This document shows, piece after piece, positions 42,875 to 51,464 of a stretch of DNA of 64,000 bases (position 1 is its first letter; every line of letters begins with the position of its first letter). The translations under genes and the position numbers were made by a program. The notes beneath the pieces were generated by a model that was given only the letters and a program-made list of their open reading frames with translations, was not told where the DNA came from and did not search any database. Source of the stretch: MWCO01 sp964488865 (GTDB lineage Bacteria > Myxococcota_A > Polyangia > Polyangiales > Polyangiaceae); the NCBI GenBank assembly GCA_964488865.1, contig CAZAWR010000006.1, positions 145,664 through 209,663 of the forward strand, written 5' to 3'.

Positions 42875-43684
42875 ATGGCGAAGCCGAAAGCTCGTGATTC
42901 GAAGTCGAAGAAGGCTGCGAAGGGGCAAGACGACACACTGACCGGATCCGAGGCCGCGTTCGAGGAGTGTCTGCCGAAAGCGTTGTCCATCGAACCGGCG
43001 AACGTGGTTCCGATGCGTGCAGACCCCAACCTCGCGCTTCACAACGTCCAGGTCGGGTTGAAGTCCCTCGAGCCCCACTGGGCGGAGCTGAAGACAGCCT
43101 TGCCAAAGCTCGATCAGAAGTCCGTGCGGGGACTCGAGGAGGTGGCCCTCGCGGCGGTATTCGCGACGAGCCGGGTGGATCGAAAGGCGGGGGCGGGCAA
43201 GAAGCTGACCGCGCTGCTCGCCAAGGCGCGGGCCCTGCGCGCGCTGTTGCTCAGCACCGCGGACGCGATGGAGAAGGCAGGACTGCTCCCCCCCTCGACA
43301 GCGAAGAAGATCCGCAAGGGAAGGGGCACCATGGACGCGGCGGACGACCTCGTGCAGCTTGCCGCGCTGTTCCGAAAGCACACGGCGAAGCTCAAGAACA
43401 AGAGCCCCGTGAGCGCCGAGTTGATCAAGGAAGCCGCCACGATCGGGTCCGACTTGCTCGCCCAGCTCAAGCCCAAGCACGCAAAGCGCAAGACCGTCGT
43501 CACCCCGGAGATCAAGGACGCCGCGGACGCCCGCGATCGTACGTGGACCTTGCTCGTGCAAGGGCACCGGGACCTGCGCCGGGCCGGCATGTGGGTGTGG
43601 GCCGACCAGGTCGACAAGCACGTTCCGCCCCTGCAGTCGCGAGCCGCCAAGCCTCGCAAGAAGGACAAGAAGGAAGAAGGCTAG
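42875..43684 (+). CDS. Helical protein with Lys-rich ends, unknown function
   Basis: 269 residues; AAGGAGGGC precedes the ATG. The N- and C-termini are strongly basic (MAKPKARDSKSKKAAKG and RAAKPRKKDKKEEG) and the body is all-helical (VGLKSLEPHWAELKTALPKL, KKLTALLAKARALRALLL, ELIKEAATIGSDLLAQLKP). There is no signal peptide, so it is cytoplasmic; basic tails suggest nucleic-acid or membrane-surface contact. I do not recognise the family. Confidence 0.7.
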   Translation: MAKPKARDSKSKKAAKGQDDTLTGSEAAFEECLPKALSIEPANVVPMRADPNLALHNVQVGLKSLEPHWAELKTALPKLDQKSVRGLEEVALAAVFATSRVDRKAGAGKKLTALLAKARALRALLLSTADAMEKAGLLPPSTAKKIRKGRGTMDAADDLVQLAALFRKHTAKLKNKSPVSAELIKEAATIGSDLLAQLKPKHAKRKTVVTPEIKDAADARDRTWTLLVQGHRDLRRAGMWVWADQVDKHVPPLQSRAAKPRKKDKKEEG

Positions 43685-43752
43685 CTGCCTCTTGTCAGGT
43701 TCCCCGCCCTCGCGGCGTAGCTTCGGAAGAACCCCAACCGAAGGAATACGCC

Positions 43753-44658
43753 ATGAACCACGTACGACGCGCCACCTTGGCATGCTTGATCTCTATCGCG
43801 ACCACGGGCGCCATCGGCTGCGCCGCCGCTGACGATGCGGACCCGGAATCGTTCTCCACGGCCAGCGAAGCCATCAGCACGAAGTCCCTCCTTCCGGTGG
43901 GAGCGGTGTGCAAGATGGAGTGGGTCGGCAAGGACCCTCTGGGCGCGCGGACGTTCTATGGGACGTTGTTCCCGAAGTGGACGTTCTCCACCCCGTTCGA
44001 GCACCAGGGGCGCGTGTTCACGCCGTGGGTAGACGGGCTGGGGCCGGGCGGCGATTGCTACATGCCGCCCGATCCCCTGGAGATGCCTCCTGACCCCATC
44101 GATTCGGCGTGGCGCCCTCACGTGAGGGTCGCCCATCTGTCGGCGGCGCTCAGCCAGGCGAAGAGCCTGGGGGCCAGCATCCTGCTCCCGACGACCCCTT
44201 ACGGTCGAAATGGAGACACCTTTGCGATCATCAAGGACCCGGCCGGGTCAGTCATTGGGCTTTGGGCGTCCCCGACGGCTCCCTACGAAGGTGGCGAGCT
44301 CGACGTCAACGCCTTCTATCACATGCGTCTGTACACGCCCGACGTGGCCAAAGCGAAGTCGTTCTACGCGGCGCTCTTTCCGCAATGGAAGTGGGCCGCG
44401 CCGGTCGTGATTGCGGGTCGAACCTTCATCCCCTGGGACGGCGGCACAGGCCCCGGGGGAGACCTCGTCAAGCCCACGGCCAGCGAGGTCGCGGGATGGC
44501 ACGGGTTCGTGCGCGTGGGGCAACTCGAAACGGCCATCCAGACGGCGACGCGAAACGGCGGTCGCATGGTGACGCCGCCAACCGGACACGGGACCTGGGG
44601 TCGGTACGCGATGGTCACGGACCCCGGCGGTGCGCGCATCGGGTTGTGGGAGAAGTAG
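43753..44658 (+). CDS. Secreted lipoprotein with two VOC (glyoxalase/bleomycin-resistance) domains
   Basis: 301 residues. Leader ends in GAIGC (lipobox) and a short acidic linker follows. The mature protein is two VOC repeats: the first with TFYGTLFPKWTFSTPFEHQG, ALSQAKSLGASILLP and FAIIKDPAGSVIGLW; the second with FYHMRLYTPDVAKAKSFYA, LETAIQTATRNGGRMVTPP and YAMVTDPGGARIGLWEK. VOC enzymes are usually cytoplasmic metal-dependent lyases, isomerases or antibiotic-binding proteins; a lipid-anchored extracytoplasmic pair is uncommon. Substrate unknown. Confidence 0.85.
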   Translation: MNHVRRATLACLISIATTGAIGCAAADDADPESFSTASEAISTKSLLPVGAVCKMEWVGKDPLGARTFYGTLFPKWTFSTPFEHQGRVFTPWVDGLGPGGDCYMPPDPLEMPPDPIDSAWRPHVRVAHLSAALSQAKSLGASILLPTTPYGRNGDTFAIIKDPAGSVIGLWASPTAPYEGGELDVNAFYHMRLYTPDVAKAKSFYAALFPQWKWAAPVVIAGRTFIPWDGGTGPGGDLVKPTASEVAGWHGFVRVGQLETAIQTATRNGGRMVTPPTGHGTWGRYAMVTDPGGARIGLWEK

Positions 44659-44711
44659 CCCTCAACTGCTGCATCGTCTGGGATTCTCCGTTCAACGTCC
44701 CCGCAAGCTGC

Positions 44712-44790
44712 TTGTTCGCTCGACGCACCAACCCCATCCCCTTCTGCGGTTCTCCGGGCTCGGGCTGACTCGGGCTCGAGCTCGATCTGT
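44712..44790. repeat. Dispersed intergenic repeat, partial copy
   Basis: CGACGCACCAACCCCATCCCC and CTTCTGCGGTTCTCCGGGCT followed by CGGGCTGACTCGGGCTCGAG; matches the shorter units of the 22929-23350 cluster and shares the GGGCTGACTC word with the right-edge array. Most of the 232-bp gap 44659-44890. Confidence 0.6.
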
Positions 44791-44890
44791 CCCGGACGAC
44801 CATCCTGCCTCGCTTGCGTTGGCGCGTGGCTTCTCCGCGCGGTAGGCTCAACAGGTCACGGGTTGGGGGACCGGCAGGAAGGGGGGAGCC

Positions 44891-45799
44891 ATGCAGACGC
44901 GAGTCCTGGTGGGCACGGACGGGTCCGTTCATGCGAGTTCGACCATCTCTTACGTAGGCGCGATCGCGGCAGACGTGCCCACGATCGTCGTTCGCCTGCT
45001 GCACGTCATGGCGCCCTACGGGGTAGCGCTGTGGGTGCATGACACGCGTGCGTCGGACGAGCCGCACATGGACAGGTACCCCGAGACCTATCTCGGGAGG
45101 CTCGAGACGTGGCGAACCGACCAGAGCAAGCGCGCGATTCGGATCCTCGAGCAGGGGCGGGCGCTGCTCGAGCAAGCCGGCGTGCCCGCGGATCGCATCG
45201 AGACCCGCACGGTGGAAGGGGACAGCCACCGCCCGAGCCGTGAGCTTCGACTCATGGCGGAGCGCGAAGGCTTGGACACCATCGTGGTCGGGCGACGCGG
45301 CGTTTCCATGTGGCGTGAGTTCGCCTTCGGCGGGACCACGGAGGACCTCTTGCGGTATCCGATCGGTCTCCACCTCTGGATCATCGAGCCCGACCCGTCC
45401 CAGGGCAAACGCGAGCTGTTGCTGGGCATCGACGGCTCGGAGAACAGCATGCGCGCGGTCGACTACGTGGCGGCCACGATCGGCCCTTGTCCCTGGTTCC
45501 GCGTCGTCCTCGCGCACGTCCCGCGACGCAGGACGATGGAGGAAGCGCAGCAGATCCTCGACGAGGCCTGTGACCGACTGCGCAACCGTGGCTTCGCCGC
45601 CGGACGGCTCGAGACGAGAATCCTCGACCCGGCGCTGGACACAGCCGAGGCGCTGGTGAAGGACGCCCGGGACAACGACTGCGGGACGATCGTGCTCGGG
45701 CGCCGCGGCCGTTCGACGCTGCGGGAGTTCGTGTTCGGTGGCATCACCGAGCGACTCCTGCGCTATCCGATCGGGCGCAGCGTGTGGCTGGTGGAGTGA
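44891..45799 (+). CDS. Tandem universal stress protein (two UspA domains)
   Basis: 302 residues, two UspA domains back to back. Each starts with the ATP-fold strand and an acidic loop (VLVGTDGSVHASS; LLLGIDGSENSM) and ends with the nucleotide-binding glycines (VVGRRGVSMWREFAFGGTTEDLL; VLGRRGRSTLREFVFGGITERLL), close to the G-x2-G-x9-G(S/T) motif. Such proteins bind ATP or other ligands and act in stress or starvation responses. Adjacent to the PiT phosphate-transporter gene on the opposite strand, with a GC hairpin (GGGGCG...CGCCCC) after its stop. Confidence 0.9.
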   Translation: MQTRVLVGTDGSVHASSTISYVGAIAADVPTIVVRLLHVMAPYGVALWVHDTRASDEPHMDRYPETYLGRLETWRTDQSKRAIRILEQGRALLEQAGVPADRIETRTVEGDSHRPSRELRLMAEREGLDTIVVGRRGVSMWREFAFGGTTEDLLRYPIGLHLWIIEPDPSQGKRELLLGIDGSENSMRAVDYVAATIGPCPWFRVVLAHVPRRRTMEEAQQILDEACDRLRNRGFAAGRLETRILDPALDTAEALVKDARDNDCGTIVLGRRGRSTLREFVFGGITERLLRYPIGRSVWLVE

Positions 45800-45882
45800 G
45801 GGGCGTCATCGACCTGTCACGGGGCGGCCTTCGAAGTGTCGCCCCGGGGCGCTAGCGTGCTTGTTTCGGAAGGTGCTCGGAC

Positions 45883-46137
45883 GTGGAGGCGGAGGTGATC
45901 GAGAACGCATCGAACGGGTTCGCGCTCGCGTTGCTTTTGACGCTCGCCGTGCTGTTGATCGGGACGGCCCTGGCGTTCGTTCGTGATGTGCGGTCGGGGC
46001 TCTCCGTCAAGCATGCTGTCTTCGGGTCCGGCGTCGCCTCCGAAGCGAGCGGGTCGCGAGCGTGGGTGCTCGCGCTCGTGCTCACGAGCGTGATGTCGCT
46101 CTTGCTGCTGTTGCTCCGCGTCCGCGGGATGTGGTGA
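45883..46137 (+). CDS. Small two-helix membrane protein
   Basis: 84 residues from a GTG; an in-frame GTG 12 bp later, with GGAGGCGGA before it, is an alternative start. Two membrane helices (GFALALLLTLAVLLIGTALAF; AWVLALVLTSVMSLLLLLL) are joined by a short polar loop. No family recognised. Convergent with the PiT transporter, 17 bp apart; small membrane proteins near transporters sometimes modulate them (inference). Confidence 0.55.
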   Translation: MEAEVIENASNGFALALLLTLAVLLIGTALAFVRDVRSGLSVKHAVFGSGVASEASGSRAWVLALVLTSVMSLLLLLLRVRGMW

Positions 46138-46154
46138 CGTGTTTTCGTGGGGCG

Positions 46155-47729
46155 TTACGCCGCGCGGCGTGCGCGCAGCGAGTCGAACACGGTGGTGACC
46201 GAAGCCGAGCGCCGATGATGAACGCGGCGCAGGTGAAGGGTCGACAGGACCACTACCGCGATCAACAGGACCGTACCGAGCAGCGGACCGGCGAGGTACG
46301 CCACCGACGCGGCAAGGAACGCACCCACCGTGGCGAGCGCGCCGGTGACCAACCACCCGCCCATCACGGACAACAGGCCATGGATACGCGCAGGGGCCAC
46401 GTCCGATGCCCATTCCCGATCGGCCAGTGCCGCCCCCATGGCGACCATGAAGGTCACGTAGGTCGTCGAAAGAGGAAGCTTGTTGGCGGTTCCGATCGCG
46501 ATGAGGGTCGTGGAGACCGTGAGGTTGACCGAGGCGCGCAGCAGGTCGTAGGGAGGGGCCTGCGGCGAGCGAGGCGGGGGAAGCGTTCGTTCGTGGATGG
46601 CTTGCCGCGCCCCGCTCGGAAGCACATGCCCCGCGAGCGTGAACGCCGATTGGCCGGCGCGGAAGATCCACGTGGAGGCGCGGGTCGGTTGGAACCTCTC
46701 GTGCCCGGATCCCGACGACGCGAGGCGCACCTCGGTGTCGGTGACGGTGCGGGCCTTTTTGGAGAACCACAAGGCGAACCCCATGACGACGCCGGAGACG
46801 AGCAGGGCCCAGCCAGGCGAGGCCACCTTTCCCGAAAGATCCACCCCATGGTCGAGAACGGCGTGCCCCGCCGCGACCGTGGGACCGATGAAATTCACGA
46901 GGTCGTTGCCCGCGAAAGCCATCGCAAGCGACGCGGTCCCGAGCAGAATGAGCACACGGAACACCGCCTCGTGGCGTCGAGAGAGGAGCGTAGCCGCGGC
47001 GGCGCTCACAGCGAAGATGCCCCCGAGCAAGGGCCAAAGATGGTCGTTGGCGAAGGCAAGCACCTCCGCCCCCAGGAACGGGGCGTGCTTGAGGCCCTTG
47101 AAGACCACGAAGTAGCTGAGGGACGCCGCCGTGAGGCCCGTCCACAACCATCCCCACCTTCGGAAGCCGTCGGCAAGGTTCCAGGTGAACAGAAGTCGCA
47201 GCAAGAACATCGAGCCCGCACCCGCCAGAAACGCGACCGCCACGGACAGGAAGATGGCCGAGTAGATCGCCGCAACCGACGCGCCCTGCACGATGCCGGC
47301 GGCTTGGGACACGTCTCCTCCCGAGCGAAAGAAGGCAACCGCCACCGAGGCACCCAGCAACGCTGACACCAGGCTGACGGTGGTCGAGGTCGGCAGCCCG
47401 TAGGTGTTGAACGCGTCCAGCATGACGACGTCGGTCACCACGACCCCCACGTAGATCGCGAGAATCGCAGCAACGTCCAAGGTGCCTTCCGTGTAGAAGA
47501 ACCGCGGGTCGAAGATTCCCTTGCGCGCGACTTCCATCATGCCGCCGGAGAGCAGCGCGCCGAGGACGACGCCGACCACCGCGACCCCGAGGATGGTGCG
47601 CACGGCCGCCACGTGAGCCCCCACAGCCGAGTTGATGAAGTTCACGGCGTCATTGGCGACACCGACCCACAGGTCGAGGCAAGCCAGTACGATGAGTGCC
47701 CCGAGTACGATCAGGAAGACGGTTTCCAT
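46155..47729 (-). CDS. PiT-family inorganic phosphate transporter
   Basis: 524 residues from METVFLIVLGALIV; GAGAGGGA precedes the ATG. Polytopic with about ten or more membrane helices in the inverted-repeat arrangement of PiT permeases: the two ANDxxN signatures appear as GVANDAVNFINSAVG and FAGNDLVNFIGPTVA, with GLPTSTTVSLVSALLG and LPLSTTYVTFMVAMG. PiT proteins import phosphate with H+ or Na+, or metal-phosphate complexes. A ~90-residue polar insert lies in the middle. No PhoU-like partner adjoins. The 156-bp upstream region contains GTAAC-TCTC-GTTAT-like symmetry but no clear Pho box. Confidence 0.9.
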   Translation of the reverse strand: METVFLIVLGALIVLACLDLWVGVANDAVNFINSAVGAHVAAVRTILGVAVVGVVLGALLSGGMMEVARKGIFDPRFFYTEGTLDVAAILAIYVGVVVTDVVMLDAFNTYGLPTSTTVSLVSALLGASVAVAFFRSGGDVSQAAGIVQGASVAAIYSAIFLSVAVAFLAGAGSMFLLRLLFTWNLADGFRRWGWLWTGLTAASLSYFVVFKGLKHAPFLGAEVLAFANDHLWPLLGGIFAVSAAAATLLSRRHEAVFRVLILLGTASLAMAFAGNDLVNFIGPTVAAGHAVLDHGVDLSGKVASPGWALLVSGVVMGFALWFSKKARTVTDTEVRLASSGSGHERFQPTRASTWIFRAGQSAFTLAGHVLPSGARQAIHERTLPPPRSPQAPPYDLLRASVNLTVSTTLIAIGTANKLPLSTTYVTFMVAMGAALADREWASDVAPARIHGLLSVMGGWLVTGALATVGAFLAASVAYLAGPLLGTVLLIAVVVLSTLHLRRVHHRRSASVTTVFDSLRARRAA

Positions 47730-47885
47730 GACGTCCCTCTCCACGGTGAGGCCGTGTTCGCGGCTTACATAACGAGAGTTACAACGGAAGCAAGGCCGCG
47801 CGGGGTGTTGTCGCGAACATGCTTCCGACCTGTCATCGAGGTGTTGCTTGACAACGGGCACAGCCCCAGTTTCATGAGGGGGCCC

Positions 47886-49085
47886 TCACCCCGCAGGGTC
47901 CGCGCGCGTCCAGGCTCCTTGTTCCGCTGGCGCATGGTGAAGACGGGTGCCTGCCCCGATGCGCATGCGGTGGCCTCGCCACGTCACGGTCGTGCGAAAC
48001 GCCCCGATCGCCCACAAGCCCAGCGTCAGCACGTCCTTCACGACGAGCCACGGTAGCGACAAGATCCCGAACCCAACGCCCCGCAAGCGACGGGACAGCA
48101 CGTGGTCCGCCACAGCCTTGAGCGCGATGCCCAACGCCGAGGCAAGCACGAGCGCACGCGACGACACGAACGCATCCTCCGGGAAGGCGAGCACGGCGAC
48201 GAGCACGGCAAGCAGCCACGGCACAGGGTAGAGAATCGGCTCCGCCACGTACGCGAAGGGCGCGACCCGCCGGCGCATCTGGTTCCAGCGAAGGTGCCGC
48301 GCCAGGAAGCGTCGCAGGCTCCAGTTTTCGTTCACCGTGGGCAACACGTGTCCGGAGAGGGCGACACGCAGCCCCGCCGCGTGGAAGCGCTGGCCGAGCA
48401 CGTAGTCCTCCGCGAGGATGTCCCCCACGGACTCCCATCCCCCCAGGCGCTCGAGGTCGTCGCGACGCATCAGCATGGACTTGCCGATGACACACGGGTG
48501 ACGGGCCACTTCGTTTCCGGCACACACCGCGGCGACGATGAAGGAGTTGAGGTGCGCGTTCTCGAACAGGGCGCCCACGGTGGCCTCGCCGGTGCCCGCG
48601 AGCATGCTCGAGACGAGCCCGACGCGAGGGTCTCGGGTCTCCGCGGCCATCGCACGCAGGTAGTCCGGCCTCGCTCGCACGTTCGAATCCGACACGAGCA
48701 GGTAGGGGTGTCGCGCCACGCGGGTCATGGCGACGAGGTTCGCGACCTTGGGGTTGAGCACGGGCTCGTCGGACACGAGAATCCGGATCGGGACCGCGGG
48801 GTAGGCGCGCTTGATGCGCCACGCCACGCGCAGGGCGGGGTCCCGGGGATCCTCGGCCGCGAACAGGATCTCGAAGCACGGGTAGTCTTGCTCGGCGAGC
48901 GAACGCAGGTTCTCCTCGAGACCGTCGTCGAGCCCGCGCAACGGCTTGAGCACCGAGATGCCCGGTGTGGGTCCGGGTCCGTGGGGCTTCCGACGCAGCT
49001 TCCAGTGCGCTGTCCCCTGCAACAGCAGGGTCAGCACGAGGGACACTGCGGAGACCCCGACCAGCAGCATGAGCAACCATTGCAT
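47886..49085 (-). CDS. Ceramide glucosyltransferase-like glycosyltransferase (GT21/HpnI family)
   Basis: 399 residues; GGAGGT precedes the ATG. One N-terminal membrane helix, a GT2-type catalytic domain and three C-terminal helices. Motifs: GISVLKPLRGLDDGLEENL, ILVSDEPVLNPKVANLV, LLVSDSNVRARPDYLRA (D1 motif), ILAEDYVLGQRF and the lipid-glycosyltransferase signature RHLRWNQM (R-x-x-R-W). Family members glucosylate ceramide or, in bacteria, transfer N-acetylglucosamine onto hopanoids (HpnI). Myxobacteria make both sphingolipids and hopanoids, so the acceptor cannot be assigned from sequence. Coupled head-to-tail with the phosphatase-superfamily gene upstream (31-bp gap). Confidence 0.85.
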   Translation of the reverse strand: MQWLLMLLVGVSAVSLVLTLLLQGTAHWKLRRKPHGPGPTPGISVLKPLRGLDDGLEENLRSLAEQDYPCFEILFAAEDPRDPALRVAWRIKRAYPAVPIRILVSDEPVLNPKVANLVAMTRVARHPYLLVSDSNVRARPDYLRAMAAETRDPRVGLVSSMLAGTGEATVGALFENAHLNSFIVAAVCAGNEVARHPCVIGKSMLMRRDDLERLGGWESVGDILAEDYVLGQRFHAAGLRVALSGHVLPTVNENWSLRRFLARHLRWNQMRRRVAPFAYVAEPILYPVPWLLAVLVAVLAFPEDAFVSSRALVLASALGIALKAVADHVLSRRLRGVGFGILSLPWLVVKDVLTLGLWAIGAFRTTVTWRGHRMRIGAGTRLHHAPAEQGAWTRADPAG

Positions 49086-49116
49086 GTTCTTGACCTCCGA
49101 GGGGCGCGGGCCCCTC

Positions 49117-50343
49117 TCACTGCGGAGACGCGAGCAGCGCACGGCCCGCCCCGGGACCGCCCGCCAGCGCCGTCGCCGGCTGCTTCTCCGCCGGATGAAT
49201 CACCTCAGCCAGCACTGCCCCCGACCCGACCGTCGGGGGCAATCCCACGAGCGTCAGGACCGTCGGCGCGATGTCCGCGAGCCTGCGGTCACCCGCGCTT
49301 CCGACGGCACCAAGGGCGGGTACGCGCCCTCCCACCGCGGCCATCCACACCCTCCCCGACTCGACCGACTTGCCGTGCCCCACGAAGTCCCGCGACCGGC
49401 CGTGATCCGTCGTGACGATGAGCGTGGTGCGAGCCCCGTAGCTGCCCATCATCTCGAGCGTGTCGAGCACGCTGCCCACGAAGGTGTCCGCGAAGCGCAA
49501 GGACTGCAGGTAGGCTTCGTAGTTGTCCGTGTGGGCCCACTCGTCGGTGTCACCGAGCCCCACGAACAGGAAGCGCGGACGACGTGCCCAGAGGTACCGC
49601 AGCGCGACCGCGGCGGTGTAGTAGTCGGGGCGGTAGTCGCCGTGGCCCGGGTGGGGCCCCACGTCGGCGGCCACGTCGAGAAGTTCGGAGAGCACCGGGT
49701 CGGATCGCAGGGACTCGCGCGTGACGCCGCCGGTTCGTCCCGTGGACAGGGCGACGCCAGTGGGGTCGGCCATCGCCGCGCGCTCGATCTTCTCCCAGGA
49801 ACTGATCACACCGACCGATCCCCCCTCTGGCGCGTAGGCGTCGCGAAAGGCGTCGACGACAGTCTTTCGGCGCGTGGCTGGGCATTCGTTGCTCGAGCAG
49901 TCGGAGGACGCAGCGCCGCCGAGGATCTCCATGTATCCCGGAAGGGATACGTGGTTCGGGCCGCTCGCGCGCATCTCCGGCCCCTTGCCCGGGGCACCCA
50001 GCACCACACCGCGCGCGAACACGCGACCGTGCAGGTTGGGCAGCAGACGGTGGGGGGGAAGGATGAACGCCTCCGGGATGGCCTCGGCCTCTGCCATCGA
50101 TCGCTCGACCCCCTCGAAGACCTCCTGCCAGCGGACGCCGTCGATTGCCACGACGATCACCGACTCGGTGAGTGGGCCGGAGGCGTAGCTCACCACCGGT
50201 CTCGGCTGCACGGCGACGGGCTGCGCGGTCGGCGGGAGCGCGCCCTGGGGGCTCTGACAGGCGGCAAAGCTCACCGCCGCGACGAGGATCGCGACAAGGC
50301 GTCGACGGATCCAGCGCTCGCTTCGCTTCGTGTTCTTGGTCAT
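49117..50343 (-). CDS. Alkaline-phosphatase-superfamily lipoprotein
   Basis: 408 residues from MTKNTKRS; several earlier in-frame ATGs make the start uncertain. The leader contains VAAVSFAAC (lipobox). The catalytic domain has the metal sites of the phosphodiesterase/sulfatase/alkaline-phosphatase superfamily: VVAIDGVRW, SGPNHVSLPGYMEIL (Ser instead of the more common Thr nucleophile), GLGDTDEWAHT, TTDHGRS and GHGK. Substrates could be phosphodiesters, nucleotides or phospholipid headgroups. Adjacent to the glycosyltransferase in the same direction. Confidence 0.85.
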   Translation of the reverse strand: MTKNTKRSERWIRRRLVAILVAAVSFAACQSPQGALPPTAQPVAVQPRPVVSYASGPLTESVIVVAIDGVRWQEVFEGVERSMAEAEAIPEAFILPPHRLLPNLHGRVFARGVVLGAPGKGPEMRASGPNHVSLPGYMEILGGAASSDCSSNECPATRRKTVVDAFRDAYAPEGGSVGVISSWEKIERAAMADPTGVALSTGRTGGVTRESLRSDPVLSELLDVAADVGPHPGHGDYRPDYYTAAVALRYLWARRPRFLFVGLGDTDEWAHTDNYEAYLQSLRFADTFVGSVLDTLEMMGSYGARTTLIVTTDHGRSRDFVGHGKSVESGRVWMAAVGGRVPALGAVGSAGDRRLADIAPTVLTLVGLPPTVGSGAVLAEVIHPAEKQPATALAGGPGAGRALLASPQ

Positions 50344-50453
50344 GGTGTGCAGCATGAAGAAGCAGCGCGACGGGACCATGAAAGCCATGGAGCTTGTCGG
50401 CAACGTCCTGGTGAAGACGTCGTCTTCGGCTTGTCACGCTCTTCGCGAACCGG

Positions 50454-51350
50454 TCACGCGGGCGTCATGGAGCGATCGTGGCGTGCACCGACGGGGATAG
50501 CTGGAAGCATGCGGGGGTTCCAGGCAACCTCCTGGCAATCGAAGCAAGGCTGCGGTTTTTTCGCAGGAATCTCCCGAGCGGCGGCGAGCCCAGGGTTTCC
50601 TTCGAGCGACAGTCGGGCCTCGAGGCGAGGCAGCGCCGCAGGCTTCCCCAAGAGAAAGCCCTGTCCGAAGGCAACACCCAGCTCCGAAAGAACCTGCAGG
50701 TCCTCGGGCGTCTCGATGCCTTCGGCAATCAGCGCGCGACGGCTCTTCCGGCAGAAGCAAGAGATTCCCTCCACGAGGGCCCGGCGGAACGGGTCCACGG
50801 ACAAGCCGCGCACGATCTCTTGATCGAGCTTCACGATGCCGGGGCGCAGGTGCACGAGCGCCTGAAGCGACGCGAACCCGGAGCCGACGTCGTCCAGGGC
50901 AATGTGGAAGCCTTGGCTCTGGTAGTGAGCGAGGAGCGCGCGCACCTTCGAGAGGTCTTGCATGGCTCCGGTCTCGGTCAGCTCGAAGACGAACCTGTGG
51001 GCGGGGAGTCCGCGCGCGGTCAGCAGGGTATGGGTGGTGCCGGGACGAAACCCCGGGTCGTCGAGGATGCGCGGGTCCACGTTAAGAAAGAAGAGCGTGT
51101 CCCGATCGACCGTCCAGTCCGCGATCATGGCGATGGCAGTGCGCCGCCACGCGTGTTCGAGCCGGAGGAGCCATCCCTCGCGGAAAGCGAGCTCCACGAG
51201 GTCCGCGGGGGACGAGGGCAGCCCTCCGGCGACGAGATCAAGGGGGGTACGCCCGAGCACCTCGAACCCGAGGGGCTTTCGAGTCACAAGATTGAAGATC
51301 GGCTGAAAGGCGACGGGGAACCGTTTGGATTCGAGCCAAGGTGCGATCAT
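50454..51350 (-). CDS. EAL-domain cyclic-di-GMP phosphodiesterase
   Basis: 298 residues, a stand-alone EAL domain with an N-terminal QPIFNLVTRKPLGFE. The catalytic set is nearly complete: Glu30 in the E-V-L (EAL) motif, NVDP (metal Asn region), FELTET (Glu), LDDVGSGF (the DDFG equivalent), KLDQEIV (Lys), AEGIET (Glu) and GQGFLLGKP (Gln), so it probably hydrolyses c-di-GMP. The C-terminal ~40 residues are a Cys-containing tail (CFDCQEVAW). There is no membrane or sensory domain. Confidence 0.88.
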   Translation of the reverse strand: MIAPWLESKRFPVAFQPIFNLVTRKPLGFEVLGRTPLDLVAGGLPSSPADLVELAFREGWLLRLEHAWRRTAIAMIADWTVDRDTLFFLNVDPRILDDPGFRPGTTHTLLTARGLPAHRFVFELTETGAMQDLSKVRALLAHYQSQGFHIALDDVGSGFASLQALVHLRPGIVKLDQEIVRGLSVDPFRRALVEGISCFCRKSRRALIAEGIETPEDLQVLSELGVAFGQGFLLGKPAALPRLEARLSLEGNPGLAAAREIPAKKPQPCFDCQEVAWNPRMLPAIPVGARHDRSMTPA

Positions 51351-51464
51351 GCGACGCAGCTTGCGCGCACTTCATGTCACGTCCGGGGCAGCCATGCGAA
51401 CGTTTGGCGGAATCCATGTGCCGGGGCAGAACGATTCCATCGCTCAGAACCATTCAGTGTCGGT

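Noticed and set aside
50559..50575. CTGCG-TTTTTT-CGCAG terminator-like hairpin
   Set aside because: It lies inside the EAL-domain coding sequence near its 3' end, with the T-run in the loop rather than after the stem.
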